Assembly (NCBI GenBank): GCA_958296025.1
Contig: OY282430.1
Span: forward strand, 1,860,001-1,924,000
Length of the DNA stretch: 64,000 nt
Origin: an uncultured Pseudomonadales bacterium
Lineage (GTDB): Bacteria > Pseudomonadota > Gammaproteobacteria > Pseudomonadales > Azotimanducaceae
Direction of reading: 5' to 3'
In this document: one piece after another, positions 15,991 through 25,016 of the stretch
Numbering within the stretch: the stretch's first letter is position 1
Layout of the letters: every line of letters begins with the position of its first letter
Position numbers and translations under genes: made by a program
The notes under the pieces: generated by a model
Seen by the model: only the letters and a program-made list of their open reading frames with translations
Databases searched by the model: none
What the model was told of the DNA's origin: nothing

Positions 15991-17251
15991 AGGCGCGTCT
16001 GGTGGAGGCGAAGGTGCGGTAGGCGCGAGGATGCCGTTGGGCTGCATCCGACTGCGCCAGCCAAGATGTGAGGGGGCCGCTCCTCAGCCGTATGCAGCAA
16101 GCCCACATCAAGCGCCAGAGCAGCACTAGAGTGGAAAGCAGGGTCCAAACGGCCAGTAGCCAGAAGCCCGCAACGGGCGCGCCGGCCAGCCAACCGAGGG
16201 TAAGCAGCACCAAGCAAGGGTTGCGGCGGGCGGTGAACAGGCGGAAGTAGGCGTCGAACGGGCGCCAAGCGAAGAGGGTGGCGTCGCCAAGGCCGTGGAA
16301 GGCGCCCTCAATGACCCGCCCACCGACGTAGCCGATGAGGATGCACCACATCAGGGCTGCGAAATCAAGGCCGAAAAGAGGCTCCAAGGGCAGCAGAGAC
16401 AGGCCCCAAAACCAGTACCAGAAAGGTGGATGCAGGATGTCCATGCCGTGGTCCAGCGCATGGCCGAACTGGCTTGATTGGACGGTGACCCGGGCCAGCT
16501 TGCCGTCCACCGTGTCGAGAAAGGTCATCATCCAGGCCAGTGCCAAGCCCAACCCGTACGAACCGGCGAAAAACAGCCAACAGGCGGCCAGCATCAACAG
16601 AAAGCCGGCGACGGTGACGCTGTTCGGAGAGATGCGTTTGTTGGCGCAGAACCGCACGGCGGCCTTGGCCGGCACAGGCCACCACCACTTGGTTACGAAA
16701 TCCGTGACGCCCTTGTAGGAAGCGCCGTAGAGGCGGTCCTCCAAGGCGGGCGCCGACTCGGTGGTGATGGGTTCGAGCAGCGGCGCCGCCGCCTTGCGCA
16801 GCTTGCCCTCGAAAGCGCCCAAGTCCTGCGCCCTGATGCGGGGAAAGCCATCCGCCCCGTGGCCGGATGCGTTGCTCAACAGGGCGGTGGCGGCCAGAGC
16901 GTCGCTGGCGGCGACAATGGCGGCCGCAGGCGTTTCGCCATCCATCAGCACAACGCCAGCGGGCGCTGGTCTTTCCTTGGCGCTGGTGATGTTAGTCTCA
17001 TCATCGGGGGCAGGTGGCGACGGGTGCCCCCTCGCGCTCCCCGGCTGAAGGGTCTCAATTAAACTACTGAGAGTCCGTGGTTCGTACAGGTAGTCTTGCC
17101 GCACCATTAGAATGGGTTCGGTGGCGTCGGCCGGCGGCCTGTCTGGCGCATCGGTCACGCCGACTTCGGCCATTTGCCGGGATAGGCGCTCTTGGCTGGT
17201 CAGGCCCCACAACCGCACATCGGAGGCACCTAGGATGACTGCGATGGTCAT
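15980..17251 (-). CDS. CDP-alcohol phosphatidyltransferase with N-terminal NTase-like domain
   Basis: 423 aa from the ATG at 17251. Residues 1 to about 170 start MTIAVILGASDVRLWGLTSQ and resemble a degenerate MobA-like nucleotidyltransferase domain. The C-terminal half is a membrane CDP-alcohol phosphotransferase with the signature DTVDGKLARV, eight residues, then GHALDHGMD, and about six membrane segments. This two-domain plan recalls inositol-phosphate cytidylyltransferase/DIPP synthase enzymes, but the N-terminal NTP motif (GxGxR) is not evident. It likely makes a phosphodiester-linked lipid or polyol. Residues near 70-85 (LQPGSARGHPSPPAP) come from a palindromic element inserted in frame. 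A GTG at 17305 would add 18 residues. Confidence 0.8.
   Translation of the reverse strand: MTIAVILGASDVRLWGLTSQERLSRQMAEVGVTDAPDRPPADATEPILMVRQDYLYEPRTLSSLIETLQPGSARGHPSPPAPDDETNITSAKERPAPAGVVLMDGETPAAAIVAASDALAATALLSNASGHGADGFPRIRAQDLGAFEGKLRKAAAPLLEPITTESAPALEDRLYGASYKGVTDFVTKWWWPVPAKAAVRFCANKRISPNSVTVAGFLLMLAACWLFFAGSYGLGLALAWMMTFLDTVDGKLARVTVQSSQFGHALDHGMDILHPPFWYWFWGLSLLPLEPLFGLDFAALMWCILIGYVGGRVIEGAFHGLGDATLFAWRPFDAYFRLFTARRNPCLVLLTLGWLAGAPVAGFWLLAVWTLLSTLVLLWRLMWACCIRLRSGPLTSWLAQSDAAQRHPRAYRTFASTRRAYGS
17022..17051. repeat. partial inverted copy of the palindromic element
   Basis: These 30 bases are the exact reverse complement of 15929-15958 in the tandem array. The second hairpin arm is missing. 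The copy lies in frame inside the CDP-alcohol phosphotransferase gene and is read in the opposite orientation to the array in the neighbouring gene. Confidence 0.88.
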
Positions 17252-17492
17252 TGCAACTCGTGTGGAAAAAGGGCGATTATGCGGCACGCTGTGCGCTTGC
17301 TCCACATCTTTGCTCCGCGCCTAGTGTGCCGTCCCGCAAACAAATGGGTTTTTGCCCAACAACCAACCGCTTGCCGGTTTTACGCCATGCCCCAGCAAAC
17401 ATCTTTCCGCAAAGCGCAGCAGGGGCGGGTGCCTAGCTTTCCGCGGAGGGCCTGCCTGTGTTCCTCCGCCAGCGTTCATCCCTGCTTGCTGA

Positions 17493-18875
17493 ATGGATGC
17501 GCCAATGGCTGAGGATGCCGGCCGAGCTCCACCCAGAGACCGGCAGGGTGTGGATGGTTCAGGGCCCGGCGGCGCTCGGATGGCCAAAAACCTCGGCTGG
17601 CTGCTGAGCGGCCGCAGCGGCGGTGCCCTCATCATGCTAGCGGCCTTGACGCTGATGGCCCGTACTTTGGGGGCGGCGGATTTCGGCGTGGTGCTGCTGC
17701 TGCACAGCTCGGCCCTGATGATTCGGCAACTGTGCAACCTGCGCGCCTCGGAAGCGACCATCATGTACGGGGTGCCCTTGGTGGAGGCTGGGCGACGGGC
17801 CGACTGGGCCAGGTTGCTGGGCGCCTTGTTTCGCTTGGACGCGCTGACCGCCTTGCTGGCCGGGGCGGTGGCCGCAACGCTGCTTGTCTTGGCGCCGGAC
17901 CTCTTCGCCGCCACCGGTCTGTTTGAGCTCAGCCCGGAACTGCAGCTGGCGTCCTGGTGCTATGTGGCGGCGCTGCTGCTGCCGGCCAACGGCACGGCGG
18001 TGGGCAGCTTGCGGGTGTTGAACCGCTACCGGCTGCACAGCGGTCTGCATTTGGCCGGGCCTGTTGCGCGGCTCTTCGGCATAGCGGTCTGCGGTCTGCT
18101 TGGGCTGGCGGCGCCTTGGTACGTCGTGGTTTGGGCCTTAGCCCTTGGCTTGGAGCAGTTCGTTCTGCTGGCGGCCGCAGCCGTGCTTCTGTTGCGGCGT
18201 TCCGAGACACCGAACTTCGGCGCTCCGATCAGGCGGGTGCTTGGGCAGCACAAAGACGCCGCCGGCTTCCTGAAAACCGTATATTGGCAATCCAATTGCG
18301 ACATGCTGCCGCGCCACGCCTCCATGTTGCTGGCCGGCGGCCTGTTTGGCGCGGACGGCGCCGGCGTCTTTCGTTACGTTCGGGACTTGGTGGAGGTTCT
18401 GCGCAAACCTGCGGCGCTGCTGCGCCACGCCATCTTTCCCGACCTGCGCAGCCTGTGGGATCATGATCGGCCAGTCTTCATGCGCCTGACTTGGCGCACC
18501 TGCTGGGTTCTGCTGGGCGTCGGCGGTCTGTTCGTCGCTGCGGCCCTCGGCGGCGGCGGCCCACTGCTGCGGGTGCTGGCCGGGGAGGAGTTTGCGGCGG
18601 GCGCCGGCTTGTTGACGCTGCTGGTCGGCGCGGCAACCTTGGACCTAGGAGGCGCCGCCCTGCGCCCGGCCAGCTACGCCATGGACAAGGCCAAGCAGGT
18701 GCTCGGCATTCAGCTGGTGGCCACGGCCCTCTATTTTGTGGCCTTGCCGGCCTTGAGCGGCGTCGTTGGTCTGCAAGCCGCCGGCTGGGCGGCCCTGCTG
18801 GGGGCTCTCTGCAACCTGGCTGGCCTTAGCTGGCTGGTCCGGGGAACACAAACGGCGGGTTACCGTCCCTGTTGA
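17493..18875 (+). CDS. polysaccharide/lipid flippase-like membrane protein
   Basis: About 460 aa with 12 or so hydrophobic segments, beginning KNLGWLLSGRSGGALIMLAALTLMARTLGAADFG, the usual first helix of Wzx/MATE-type exporters (polysaccharide biosynthesis protein family). It is probably an inner-membrane flippase for a lipid-linked glycan. It is divergent from the CDP-alcohol phosphotransferase and 99 nt before the NeuA-like gene, which supports a surface-glycan role. ATGs at 17493, 17505 and 17580 are possible; the last starts just before the first membrane helix and may be the true start. Confidence 0.8.
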   Translation: MDAPMAEDAGRAPPRDRQGVDGSGPGGARMAKNLGWLLSGRSGGALIMLAALTLMARTLGAADFGVVLLLHSSALMIRQLCNLRASEATIMYGVPLVEAGRRADWARLLGALFRLDALTALLAGAVAATLLVLAPDLFAATGLFELSPELQLASWCYVAALLLPANGTAVGSLRVLNRYRLHSGLHLAGPVARLFGIAVCGLLGLAAPWYVVVWALALGLEQFVLLAAAAVLLLRRSETPNFGAPIRRVLGQHKDAAGFLKTVYWQSNCDMLPRHASMLLAGGLFGADGAGVFRYVRDLVEVLRKPAALLRHAIFPDLRSLWDHDRPVFMRLTWRTCWVLLGVGGLFVAAALGGGGPLLRVLAGEEFAAGAGLLTLLVGAATLDLGGAALRPASYAMDKAKQVLGIQLVATALYFVALPALSGVVGLQAAGWAALLGALCNLAGLSWLVRGTQTAGYRPC

Positions 18876-18974
18876 AACGCACCTCATTATGGAACAGCTG
18901 CACGCCCTAAGCTCACCGCTACACGATCTTCCGCACTCGGTGGCTGAGCTCGCAACCGCCAGCGAGCAGGCGCC

Positions 18975-20147
18975 ATGACCCGTTGGGTGGCCCTGATGCC
19001 GCTGCGCGGCGGCTCCAAGTCCATCCCCGGCAAGAACCTTCGGGCCATCGCCGGCCGCCCTCTGTTCAGCTGGAGCCTGCGCGAAGCCATCGCCTCCAAC
19101 TGCTTCGACGACGTTTATGTGGTGACGGATTCGGCGTCCATTCACCGAGCTGTCGGGGAATTGTGCCCACAGGCCGTCGTTTTGGACCGTTCCGCCAGCG
19201 TCGCGGACGCCGCCGACACCGAGTTGGTCTTGGAGGAGTTTCAGGCGCGGGTGTCCTTTGACGTCGTCTGCTTGATCCAGGCCACCTCGCCTTGGACTCA
19301 GGCCGAGCACTTCCGCGAGGCGAAGGCGCGGTTTGAAGCCGCCCCTTGGGATTCCCTGCTGACGGTGGCGCCGATGAAGCGGTTCTTTTGGTCCGCGGAC
19401 GGCCGGCCGCTGAATTACGATCCCGCCAACCGCCCCCGCCGTCAGGACTTGACGGGCCAGCTCACGGAAAACGGTGCCTTCTACTTCACCAAAGCCGATG
19501 TTCTACAGCGCTGCCGGGTGCGCCTTGGCGGCAAAATCGGCCTGTACGAGATGCCCGCAACCACCTTGCTGGAAATCGACGAGGCGGCCGACTGGGTGGC
19601 GGCGGAGCAACTGCTGCTCAAGCAGCTTGCCGCCTCCATCCACAAGCAGGGCAAGGACATCCGGGCCTTGGTGCTGGATGTGGACGGCACCCTGACCGAT
19701 GGCGGCATGTACTATGACGCCACCGGGGAGGCCATGAAAAAGTTTGACACCCGAGACGCCCACGGCATGTTGCTGCTGCGGGACCAAGGGATTCACTTGG
19801 CGGTCATCACCGGGGAAGACAGCAAGGCGGTGGCGGCGAGGATGCAGAAGCTGCGAATCGATGAGTACCATCCCGGCATCCAGGACAAGCTGCCGGTGTT
19901 GAGGCGCCTGTCCTGCAAATGGGGCATTCCCTTGCAGCACATCGCCTACATGGGAGATGATTTGGGCGATGTCCAGTGCCTGCGCCACGCCGGTTTCTCC
20001 CTGTGTCCGGCGAACGCCGTGCCGGCCGTCAGGCCTCTTTGCCACTACCAAACCACGGCCGCCGCCGGCGCCGGCGCCGTCCGCGAAGCCTGCGACCTGA
20101 TCATGAAGTGGACGTCCGCTGGCGAAGAATCGGTCGCTCAGCCATGA
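18975..20147 (+). CDS. acylneuraminate cytidylyltransferase-HAD phosphatase fusion
   Basis: 390 aa in two domains. Residues 1-225 form a CMP-sugar synthetase (NeuA/PseF/KdsB-like): WVALMPLRGGSKSIPGKNLR holds the CTP loop, and CLIQATSPW and TENGAFYFT are family blocks. Residues 230-390 form a KdsC-like HAD phosphatase with LVLDVDGTLTDGGMYYD, the Thr/Ser motif AVITGED and the acidic motif YMGDDLGDVQCL. The fusion resembles bifunctional NeuA proteins that activate a nonulosonic acid and remove a phosphate from its precursor. No NeuB or NeuC homologue is in the window, so the sugar is unknown. Confidence 0.9.
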   Translation: MTRWVALMPLRGGSKSIPGKNLRAIAGRPLFSWSLREAIASNCFDDVYVVTDSASIHRAVGELCPQAVVLDRSASVADAADTELVLEEFQARVSFDVVCLIQATSPWTQAEHFREAKARFEAAPWDSLLTVAPMKRFFWSADGRPLNYDPANRPRRQDLTGQLTENGAFYFTKADVLQRCRVRLGGKIGLYEMPATTLLEIDEAADWVAAEQLLLKQLAASIHKQGKDIRALVLDVDGTLTDGGMYYDATGEAMKKFDTRDAHGMLLLRDQGIHLAVITGEDSKAVAARMQKLRIDEYHPGIQDKLPVLRRLSCKWGIPLQHIAYMGDDLGDVQCLRHAGFSLCPANAVPAVRPLCHYQTTAAAGAGAVREACDLIMKWTSAGEESVAQP

Positions 20148-20257
20148 GCGGGCGCGTGCGACGGCAAGGGCTTGGGCCGCGTGTTGCGCTCATAGGCAAA
20201 TCAGCTGGTCGATCGTCTTGCAAGCCATCCAGCCGCAAAGGAATTGCGCCCTAGGTT

Positions 20258-21136
20258 ATGCGTCTGATTCACTTTTCCGACCCGCATTTGACGGATCTCC
20301 GCGGCATCCCCGCGAAGGGGCTGTCGGCTAAGCGATACCTGGGCCGCCTTTCCTGGCACCGCCGCCGCTTCCGTCATCTCAGGTCGAATTTGGATGCCTT
20401 GTGTGCGGCGATTATGGATTTGCAGCCGGATCTGATCGTCCTGACCGGGGACCTGACCCACACCGGCTTGCCGGAAGAATTGGCACAAGCGGGGGCCTGG
20501 CTGCGCAGCCTCGCCCCGCCAAACCGGATATTGGTGACGCCGGGCAACCATGACCTTTACGCGCAGGATTCCTGGGCCGCCTGCGCGGATCATTGGGGCG
20601 AGTACCTGCCTGCTTCGCCGTCAAGTGGCCAGGACGACAAGGATGCCGACCATTGGGCCGGCTTCCCTGCGCACCGAACCTTCGACGGCATCCACATCTA
20701 CGGCCTTAATAGCGCCTTGCCCACGGCGATCGGCTTAGCCAGCGGCGAACTCGGCGCCCTGCAACGGCAACGCCTGGCCAAACTGTTGGCCGAAACCCCC
20801 AGCGCTGCCCTCAAGGTGCTGGCCTTGCACCATCCGCCACTGCCCGAGGTCATGGGCAAACGCCGGGCTCTCCTGGACGCCGCCGAGCTGCAGCCGCTGC
20901 TGCCCGGCGGGCACATCGTCCTGCACGGCCACGGCCACTGGAACCGCAGCTATGCCGCCGGCAACACCCGCATCTTCGCCACGGGCTCCGCCTCCACAAC
21001 GCAAGCGCCGTTCCGCCTGTTTGACATCCAGCCCATGGCCGCGGGCTTCAACGTGCGCATGGAACTGCAAGTCAAGCAAGGGGACGCCTTCCGATTGGCC
21101 GAATCCACGGAATTCGTCGCAAACATTCGGCCTTGA
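20258..21136 (+). CDS. metallophosphoesterase
   Basis: 292 aa of the calcineurin-like superfamily. All five metal motifs are visible: DPH (residues 8-10), VLTGDLTHTG, VTPGNHD, ALHHPP and LHGHGHWN. No signal peptide, so probably cytoplasmic. It follows the NeuA-HAD fusion by 110 nt in the same direction and is convergent with lptG. Family members include cAMP phosphodiesterase (CpdA) and UDP-diacylglucosamine hydrolases; the substrate here is not clear. Confidence 0.88.
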   Translation: MRLIHFSDPHLTDLRGIPAKGLSAKRYLGRLSWHRRRFRHLRSNLDALCAAIMDLQPDLIVLTGDLTHTGLPEELAQAGAWLRSLAPPNRILVTPGNHDLYAQDSWAACADHWGEYLPASPSSGQDDKDADHWAGFPAHRTFDGIHIYGLNSALPTAIGLASGELGALQRQRLAKLLAETPSAALKVLALHHPPLPEVMGKRRALLDAAELQPLLPGGHIVLHGHGHWNRSYAAGNTRIFATGSASTTQAPFRLFDIQPMAAGFNVRMELQVKQGDAFRLAESTEFVANIRP

Positions 21137-21167
21137 CGGTCCGCTGCATGGGATATGCGCCTCTGAG

Positions 21168-22232
21168 CTACCTCCTTGCCCTCAAGAGCAGCAGGGTCGT
21201 CGTCAACAACAGCAAGTCTGGGGCGAGGCCCGTCACAGGCGGCGGCAGGCGGTGCAGTAGGCCCATTTGCAGGCTGGCCTGCTCGGTTAGGTGGAAGCAC
21301 AAGCCGATTAGGGCGCAGAGGGTCACGCGGCTGCCCAAGGGGGTGGTGCGCATGGCGCCGAAGACGAAGGGGATGGCCAAGAGGCCCATGCCGAATAAGC
21401 TGGCGGCTAGGCCGATCTGTTGCCAGAGCAGGACGCGGTAGCGATGTGCGTCCAGGCCGTTCCGGTCCAAGTGGGCGATGTAGCGGACGAGGTCGGCCGG
21501 CGCCAAGGCGTGGTCCGCCCGCAACAGGGCGGTCACCTGTTCGGGGTCGATGTCGCTACGCCAACGCAGGGTGGTGTGCGTGCTGCGCTCAACGCCTTGG
21601 GTGCCGAAATTGGTGGTGCGCACATTCCGCAGCAGCCATTCACCCGGCGCTAGCACATCCGCCGTCGCGGCCTGCGTGAGTTGCGCTACCCGACCGTCTT
21701 GATCCAAGGCGTAGATTTCGATGTTTTGCGGCATGGTGCCGTAGCTCACCCCGCCGATGCGGATGAGGCTGGAGCGGCTGCGCGTCCAAAAGGCGTCGTC
21801 CCCGGAGGGCGCCGCAGTCGTGGAGCTTTGGCTGCGCAGCTGAGCCGCTTCGCTTGCAAACAGCGGAATGATGGTTTGCTGGGCGGCGAGCGCCGCCGCC
21901 AGGATGGTCAGCAGCAACAGCAACAGGGGGCGGGTCAGGCGCAGGACGCTCAGGCCCCCAGCTTGCATGGCGGTGAGTTCGGCGTTGTTGCCCAGCATTC
22001 CCAAGCCGATGACTGTGCCCAGCAAACAGGTCACCGGCAGCAGATCCAGAGCGATGCGCGGCAGTTCAAAGCCCGTGACCCGCACCGCATCCAAGGTGCC
22101 GAACGCCCCCTTGCCCACATCCTCCAGTTGCTCCGCCAGCGCCACGAAGCCGAACAAACCCAAAAAGAGCAGGAAAACCGGGGTGCCGCCACGCACCAGC
22201 GCCCGCAGCAGATGGCGGTCCAGCAAGGTCAA
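21168..22232 (-). CDS. lptG: LPS export ABC transporter permease LptG
   Basis: 354 aa; one of the two inner-membrane permease subunits of the LptB2FG transporter that extracts lipopolysaccharide. N-terminal membrane helices include LLDRHLLRALV and the coupling-helix region ALYA-like MLGNNAELTAMQAGGLSVLRL (E..A..A.G.S). The periplasmic jellyroll follows, then three C-terminal helices (FVFGAMRTTPLGSRV). The start is most likely a TTG at 22232 that overlaps the lptF stop by 4 nt (TTGA). The longer upstream frame is out-of-frame lptF. Confidence 0.93.
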   Translation of the reverse strand: MTLLDRHLLRALVRGGTPVFLLFLGLFGFVALAEQLEDVGKGAFGTLDAVRVTGFELPRIALDLLPVTCLLGTVIGLGMLGNNAELTAMQAGGLSVLRLTRPLLLLLLTILAAALAAQQTIIPLFASEAAQLRSQSSTTAAPSGDDAFWTRSRSSLIRIGGVSYGTMPQNIEIYALDQDGRVAQLTQAATADVLAPGEWLLRNVRTTNFGTQGVERSTHTTLRWRSDIDPEQVTALLRADHALAPADLVRYIAHLDRNGLDAHRYRVLLWQQIGLAASLFGMGLLAIPFVFGAMRTTPLGSRVTLCALIGLCFHLTEQASLQMGLLHRLPPPVTGLAPDLLLLTTTLLLLRARR

Positions 22233-23410
22233 GGCGCAGCCCAGCGGGAGACCAGCCAAGCCGCGGCGAGGCTTGCCGTCAAGCCGGCCGGCGCCCACCA
22301 GAGGTGGGGCAGGGTGCCTTGCTCCACTGCGGTGCGGGCGATGCCGATGAAGTTGAAGTAAAGCGCATAGATGATCGCCGCTGCCAGCACCCGGGCGTAA
22401 CGTCCGCCGCGCGGCCGCACCCGGCTTAGCGGAACCGCCATCAACGCCAGCAGCAGGGTGGAAAGCGCCGTGGAAGCCCGCCATTGGGCTTCAGCGCGGT
22501 CCTCGTGGTGCGGGGAGGCTATCAGCTGGCGGGTGGTTGCCGCCTTGGGCTTGTGCTCAAGCGGCTTTGCAATGATCGCTGGGGTCCAGATGGTGAGGGA
22601 GCCGAATCTTCCAACCAAGTCGGGCGAAGGGTCGGCAAGGGCGGCGCACGGACCGGTGTTGGCGTGGCCGAGCCGCGCCGCCGAATTCTCCGGTTGGTCG
22701 TTCAAGCCTCGCGGTGCGCCTGGGAAATCTTGGCGGCAGCCTTGGGCGGATTCCGCTCCATTGGGCGGCTGCCGGTAAACGAAGGCTTGCAACAGCTCCA
22801 GCTGATGAGCGTCCGGGCGGGCGAAGGCATTGAGCCGGCCTCGTCCTGCGGAAATCACCTCCAAGGCGTCGTCGCGCCAAGAGCGGATGAAGACCCCTTG
22901 GAGGTTCCCTTGCTCCCCCCGGCCGTCGAGAAAGATCGCGCGCTCCGCGTCGCCGTAGATGTGGAAGCGGCCCGGTGACAGGGCATCGAGCTCCACCGCG
23001 GCGGCGGCATCCGCCTCTAGGCGATAGAGCAGGTCGTAGGCCCAAGGGCGCGCCCACAGGGACAGCACCGCCACCGCCGCGGCCACCGCCAGGGCCATGC
23101 CCAGCACAGGCGTCAAAATGCGGTTTTCACTGACGCCGGCGGCCCGCAGCGCAATGATCTCCCAATCTGAGTAGAGGCGCCCCAAGGCGACGATCAGGCC
23201 GATGTACAGGGCGATGGGCAACAGCACCTCCAAGGCGATCAGGGCCTTGAGGGCGGTCAGATTGAACACCGCGGAGGCGGTCAACAAGCCTTCGTTGGCC
23301 TCGGTGAGAAAGCGGGTTAGGCTAAAGGCGATGAACAACCCGATCAGAAATAGGGCGATGAGGCAAAAGGGCTTGCTGGTTTCCCCTGCCAAATATCGGT
23401 CCAGAACCAT
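22229..23410 (-). CDS. lptF: LPS export ABC transporter permease LptF
   Basis: 393 aa, partner of LptG. Begins MVLDRYLAGETSKPFCLIAL; has EVLLPIALYIGLIVALGRLYSDWEIIALRAAGVSE (coupling helix with E..ALRAAG) and C-terminal helices after LMAVPLSRVRPRGGRYARVL. About 25 residues longer than E. coli LptF, with an apparent low-similarity insert around residues 200-240. The start ATG (23410) overlaps the divergent lptA-like start codon (CATG), so there is no intergenic promoter region. Confidence 0.93.
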   Translation of the reverse strand: MVLDRYLAGETSKPFCLIALFLIGLFIAFSLTRFLTEANEGLLTASAVFNLTALKALIALEVLLPIALYIGLIVALGRLYSDWEIIALRAAGVSENRILTPVLGMALAVAAAVAVLSLWARPWAYDLLYRLEADAAAAVELDALSPGRFHIYGDAERAIFLDGRGEQGNLQGVFIRSWRDDALEVISAGRGRLNAFARPDAHQLELLQAFVYRQPPNGAESAQGCRQDFPGAPRGLNDQPENSAARLGHANTGPCAALADPSPDLVGRFGSLTIWTPAIIAKPLEHKPKAATTRQLIASPHHEDRAEAQWRASTALSTLLLALMAVPLSRVRPRGGRYARVLAAAIIYALYFNFIGIARTAVEQGTLPHLWWAPAGLTASLAAAWLVSRWAAP

Positions 23411-23927
23411 GTTCGCGCCCGTTTGTGTCCTTGTGCTTGCCGCGGCCGCCTTCGGGGCGGCGCCATCGGCGCAAAAGCTGTCGCAACCCGATGATGAACT
23501 CATACTAATTCGGGCGGACCGGGCTTGGGAAGCGGCGGCGCAAGGCGGCGGCGATTCCGGTGCCCAGGTGCTGCACCTGGAGGGCAACTTTGAGATGCGC
23601 GGCCCGGATTGGCGGGTAACGGCGAATTCCGCGCAAGTGCATGGTCCCCTGGACGATCCCTCCGAGCTCATCGTCCTCGGCGCACCGGCCAGTATCGTCT
23701 TCACCGACGCTGACGGAGACGCGGCGATCGGGCAGGGCGGGCGCATCGTTTATTGGCGATGGCGGGATCTGCTTGAGCTGCATGACAACGCCGTGCTCAA
23801 GTCCGGCGACCTGTCCGTATCCGGTTCCAAGATCATCTACGACCTCGAAGCGGAGCGCCTGCAATCCAGCGGCGAAGACGGCATCGAGTTTGTGCTGTCT
23901 GGACAGGTGGCCAGCGACTGGGATTGA
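23409..23927 (+). CDS. LptA/OstA-like periplasmic protein
   Basis: 172 aa with a signal peptide (MFAPVCVLVLAAAAFGAAPS) followed by an OstA-type beta-jellyroll: LEGNFEMRGPDWRVTANSAQ, GQGGRIVYWRWRDLLELHDN, LSVSGSKIIYDLEAERLQ. LptA proteins form the periplasmic bridge that carries LPS from LptBFGC to LptDE. Its placement back to back with lptF supports an LPS-transport role, although lptA usually lies with lptC and lptB. It could be the only LptA or an accessory OstA protein. An alternative start at 23361 (MRQKGLLV) would overlap lptF by about 50 nt. Confidence 0.72.
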   Translation: MFAPVCVLVLAAAAFGAAPSAQKLSQPDDELILIRADRAWEAAAQGGGDSGAQVLHLEGNFEMRGPDWRVTANSAQVHGPLDDPSELIVLGAPASIVFTDADGDAAIGQGGRIVYWRWRDLLELHDNAVLKSGDLSVSGSKIIYDLEAERLQSSGEDGIEFVLSGQVASDWD

Positions 23928-24025
23928 CCGCCCGACGCCACATGCCGGGCCTTAGACGATCAGGGGCGACCGCCCGACGCGCATCCGCACGCCGACGGGA
24001 CGCGGCAGCAAAAAAGCATTACAAC

Positions 24026-24847
24026 CTATTGATTTATTGAAAAATTACACCAGACCGGGCAATGGTCTGAAGGCCTCTCGGCAGCGCGAATGTCATAGTC
24101 GATGCCGCAATCCTCCACGGCGCCGGCCAAGGCCGCCGTGGTGAGCACCAAGTCGATGCGCAGGCCGCGCTTGGGGTCCCGCTCGAAGCCTCGGCTGCGG
24201 TAGTCGAACCAGCTGTACAGGCGTTCCCCCGCATCCACATGGCGGGGATAGGCGTCCGTCAGCCCCCAATCCAACAGGGCCGCCAGCCAGGCCCGCTCCT
24301 CCGGCAGAAAGCTGGTTTTGCCAGTTCTGAGCCAACGTTTGCGGTTGTCCTCGCCGATGCCGATGTCGGCCTCCTCCGGCGCTACGTTCATGTCCCCGGC
24401 GACGATCAGGGATTCGGCCGGGTCGCAGCGATCGCGCAGGTAGCGCAGCAAATCGGCGTAGAACTGCGCCTTCGCCGGAAACTTGACCGGATGGTCGCGA
24501 CTTTCGCCCTGCGGGAAATAGCCGTTGACGATCCGCACGGCGCGTCCGTTGACTCGGTAGCGGGCGGTGATGAAGCGCCGCTGTTGGTCCGCTTTGCGCC
24601 AAGGAAAGCCGAGCTGCGCATCCGTCGGTGGCGTTCGGGAGAACAGGGCGACGCCGTAGTGCCCCTTCTGCCCGTAGATCAGCAAGTGCTCGTAGCCGAT
24701 GGCGCGCACCGCCTGCAGGGGAAATTCGGGGTCATCCACCTTGGTTTCCTGCACCGCAATCACGTCTGGGCGGTGCTGCTGCTCGATGGCTTCGATTTGA
24801 TGCAGGCGGGCGCGAATGCCGTTGGCGTTGAACGTCACGAAGCGCAT
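24026..24847 (-). CDS. xthA: exodeoxyribonuclease III
   Basis: 273 aa; AP endonuclease and 3'-5' exonuclease for base-excision repair. Starts MRFVTFNANGIRARLHQIEA; metal ligand Glu in VIAVQETKVDD, catalytic VAGDMNVAPEEADIG (GDxN), and the C-terminal YSWFDYRSRGFERDPKRGLRIDLVL with SDHCPVW (active-site His). Length and motifs match XthA. Monocistronic, divergent from the uvrY/gacA-like gene. Confidence 0.96.
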   Translation of the reverse strand: MRFVTFNANGIRARLHQIEAIEQQHRPDVIAVQETKVDDPEFPLQAVRAIGYEHLLIYGQKGHYGVALFSRTPPTDAQLGFPWRKADQQRRFITARYRVNGRAVRIVNGYFPQGESRDHPVKFPAKAQFYADLLRYLRDRCDPAESLIVAGDMNVAPEEADIGIGEDNRKRWLRTGKTSFLPEERAWLAALLDWGLTDAYPRHVDAGERLYSWFDYRSRGFERDPKRGLRIDLVLTTAALAGAVEDCGIDYDIRAAERPSDHCPVWCNFSINQ

Positions 24848-25016
24848 GGTCGTCTCCGTTGCTCAGTGGGGCGCTATCAGGCTGATATCAACGACATATT
24901 GATTAGCCGACATCGCTTGAGTTCCTGTACGACATCGGCCAGCCGGGATTGTCCGCCGAAAGCCCGTCGCTAGGGTGTTGGCGCACGAAAATAACAACAT
25001 TCTTTCGGGAGGGCAA

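Noticed and set aside
22233-22484. N-terminal extension of LptG
   Set aside because: Out-of-frame lptF sequence; the TTG at 22232 gives the normal LptG start.
23411-23746. N-terminal extension of LptF (112 residues)
   Set aside because: Low-complexity Ser/Pro/Cys-rich frame antisense to the OstA-like gene; the family starts at MVLDRYL.
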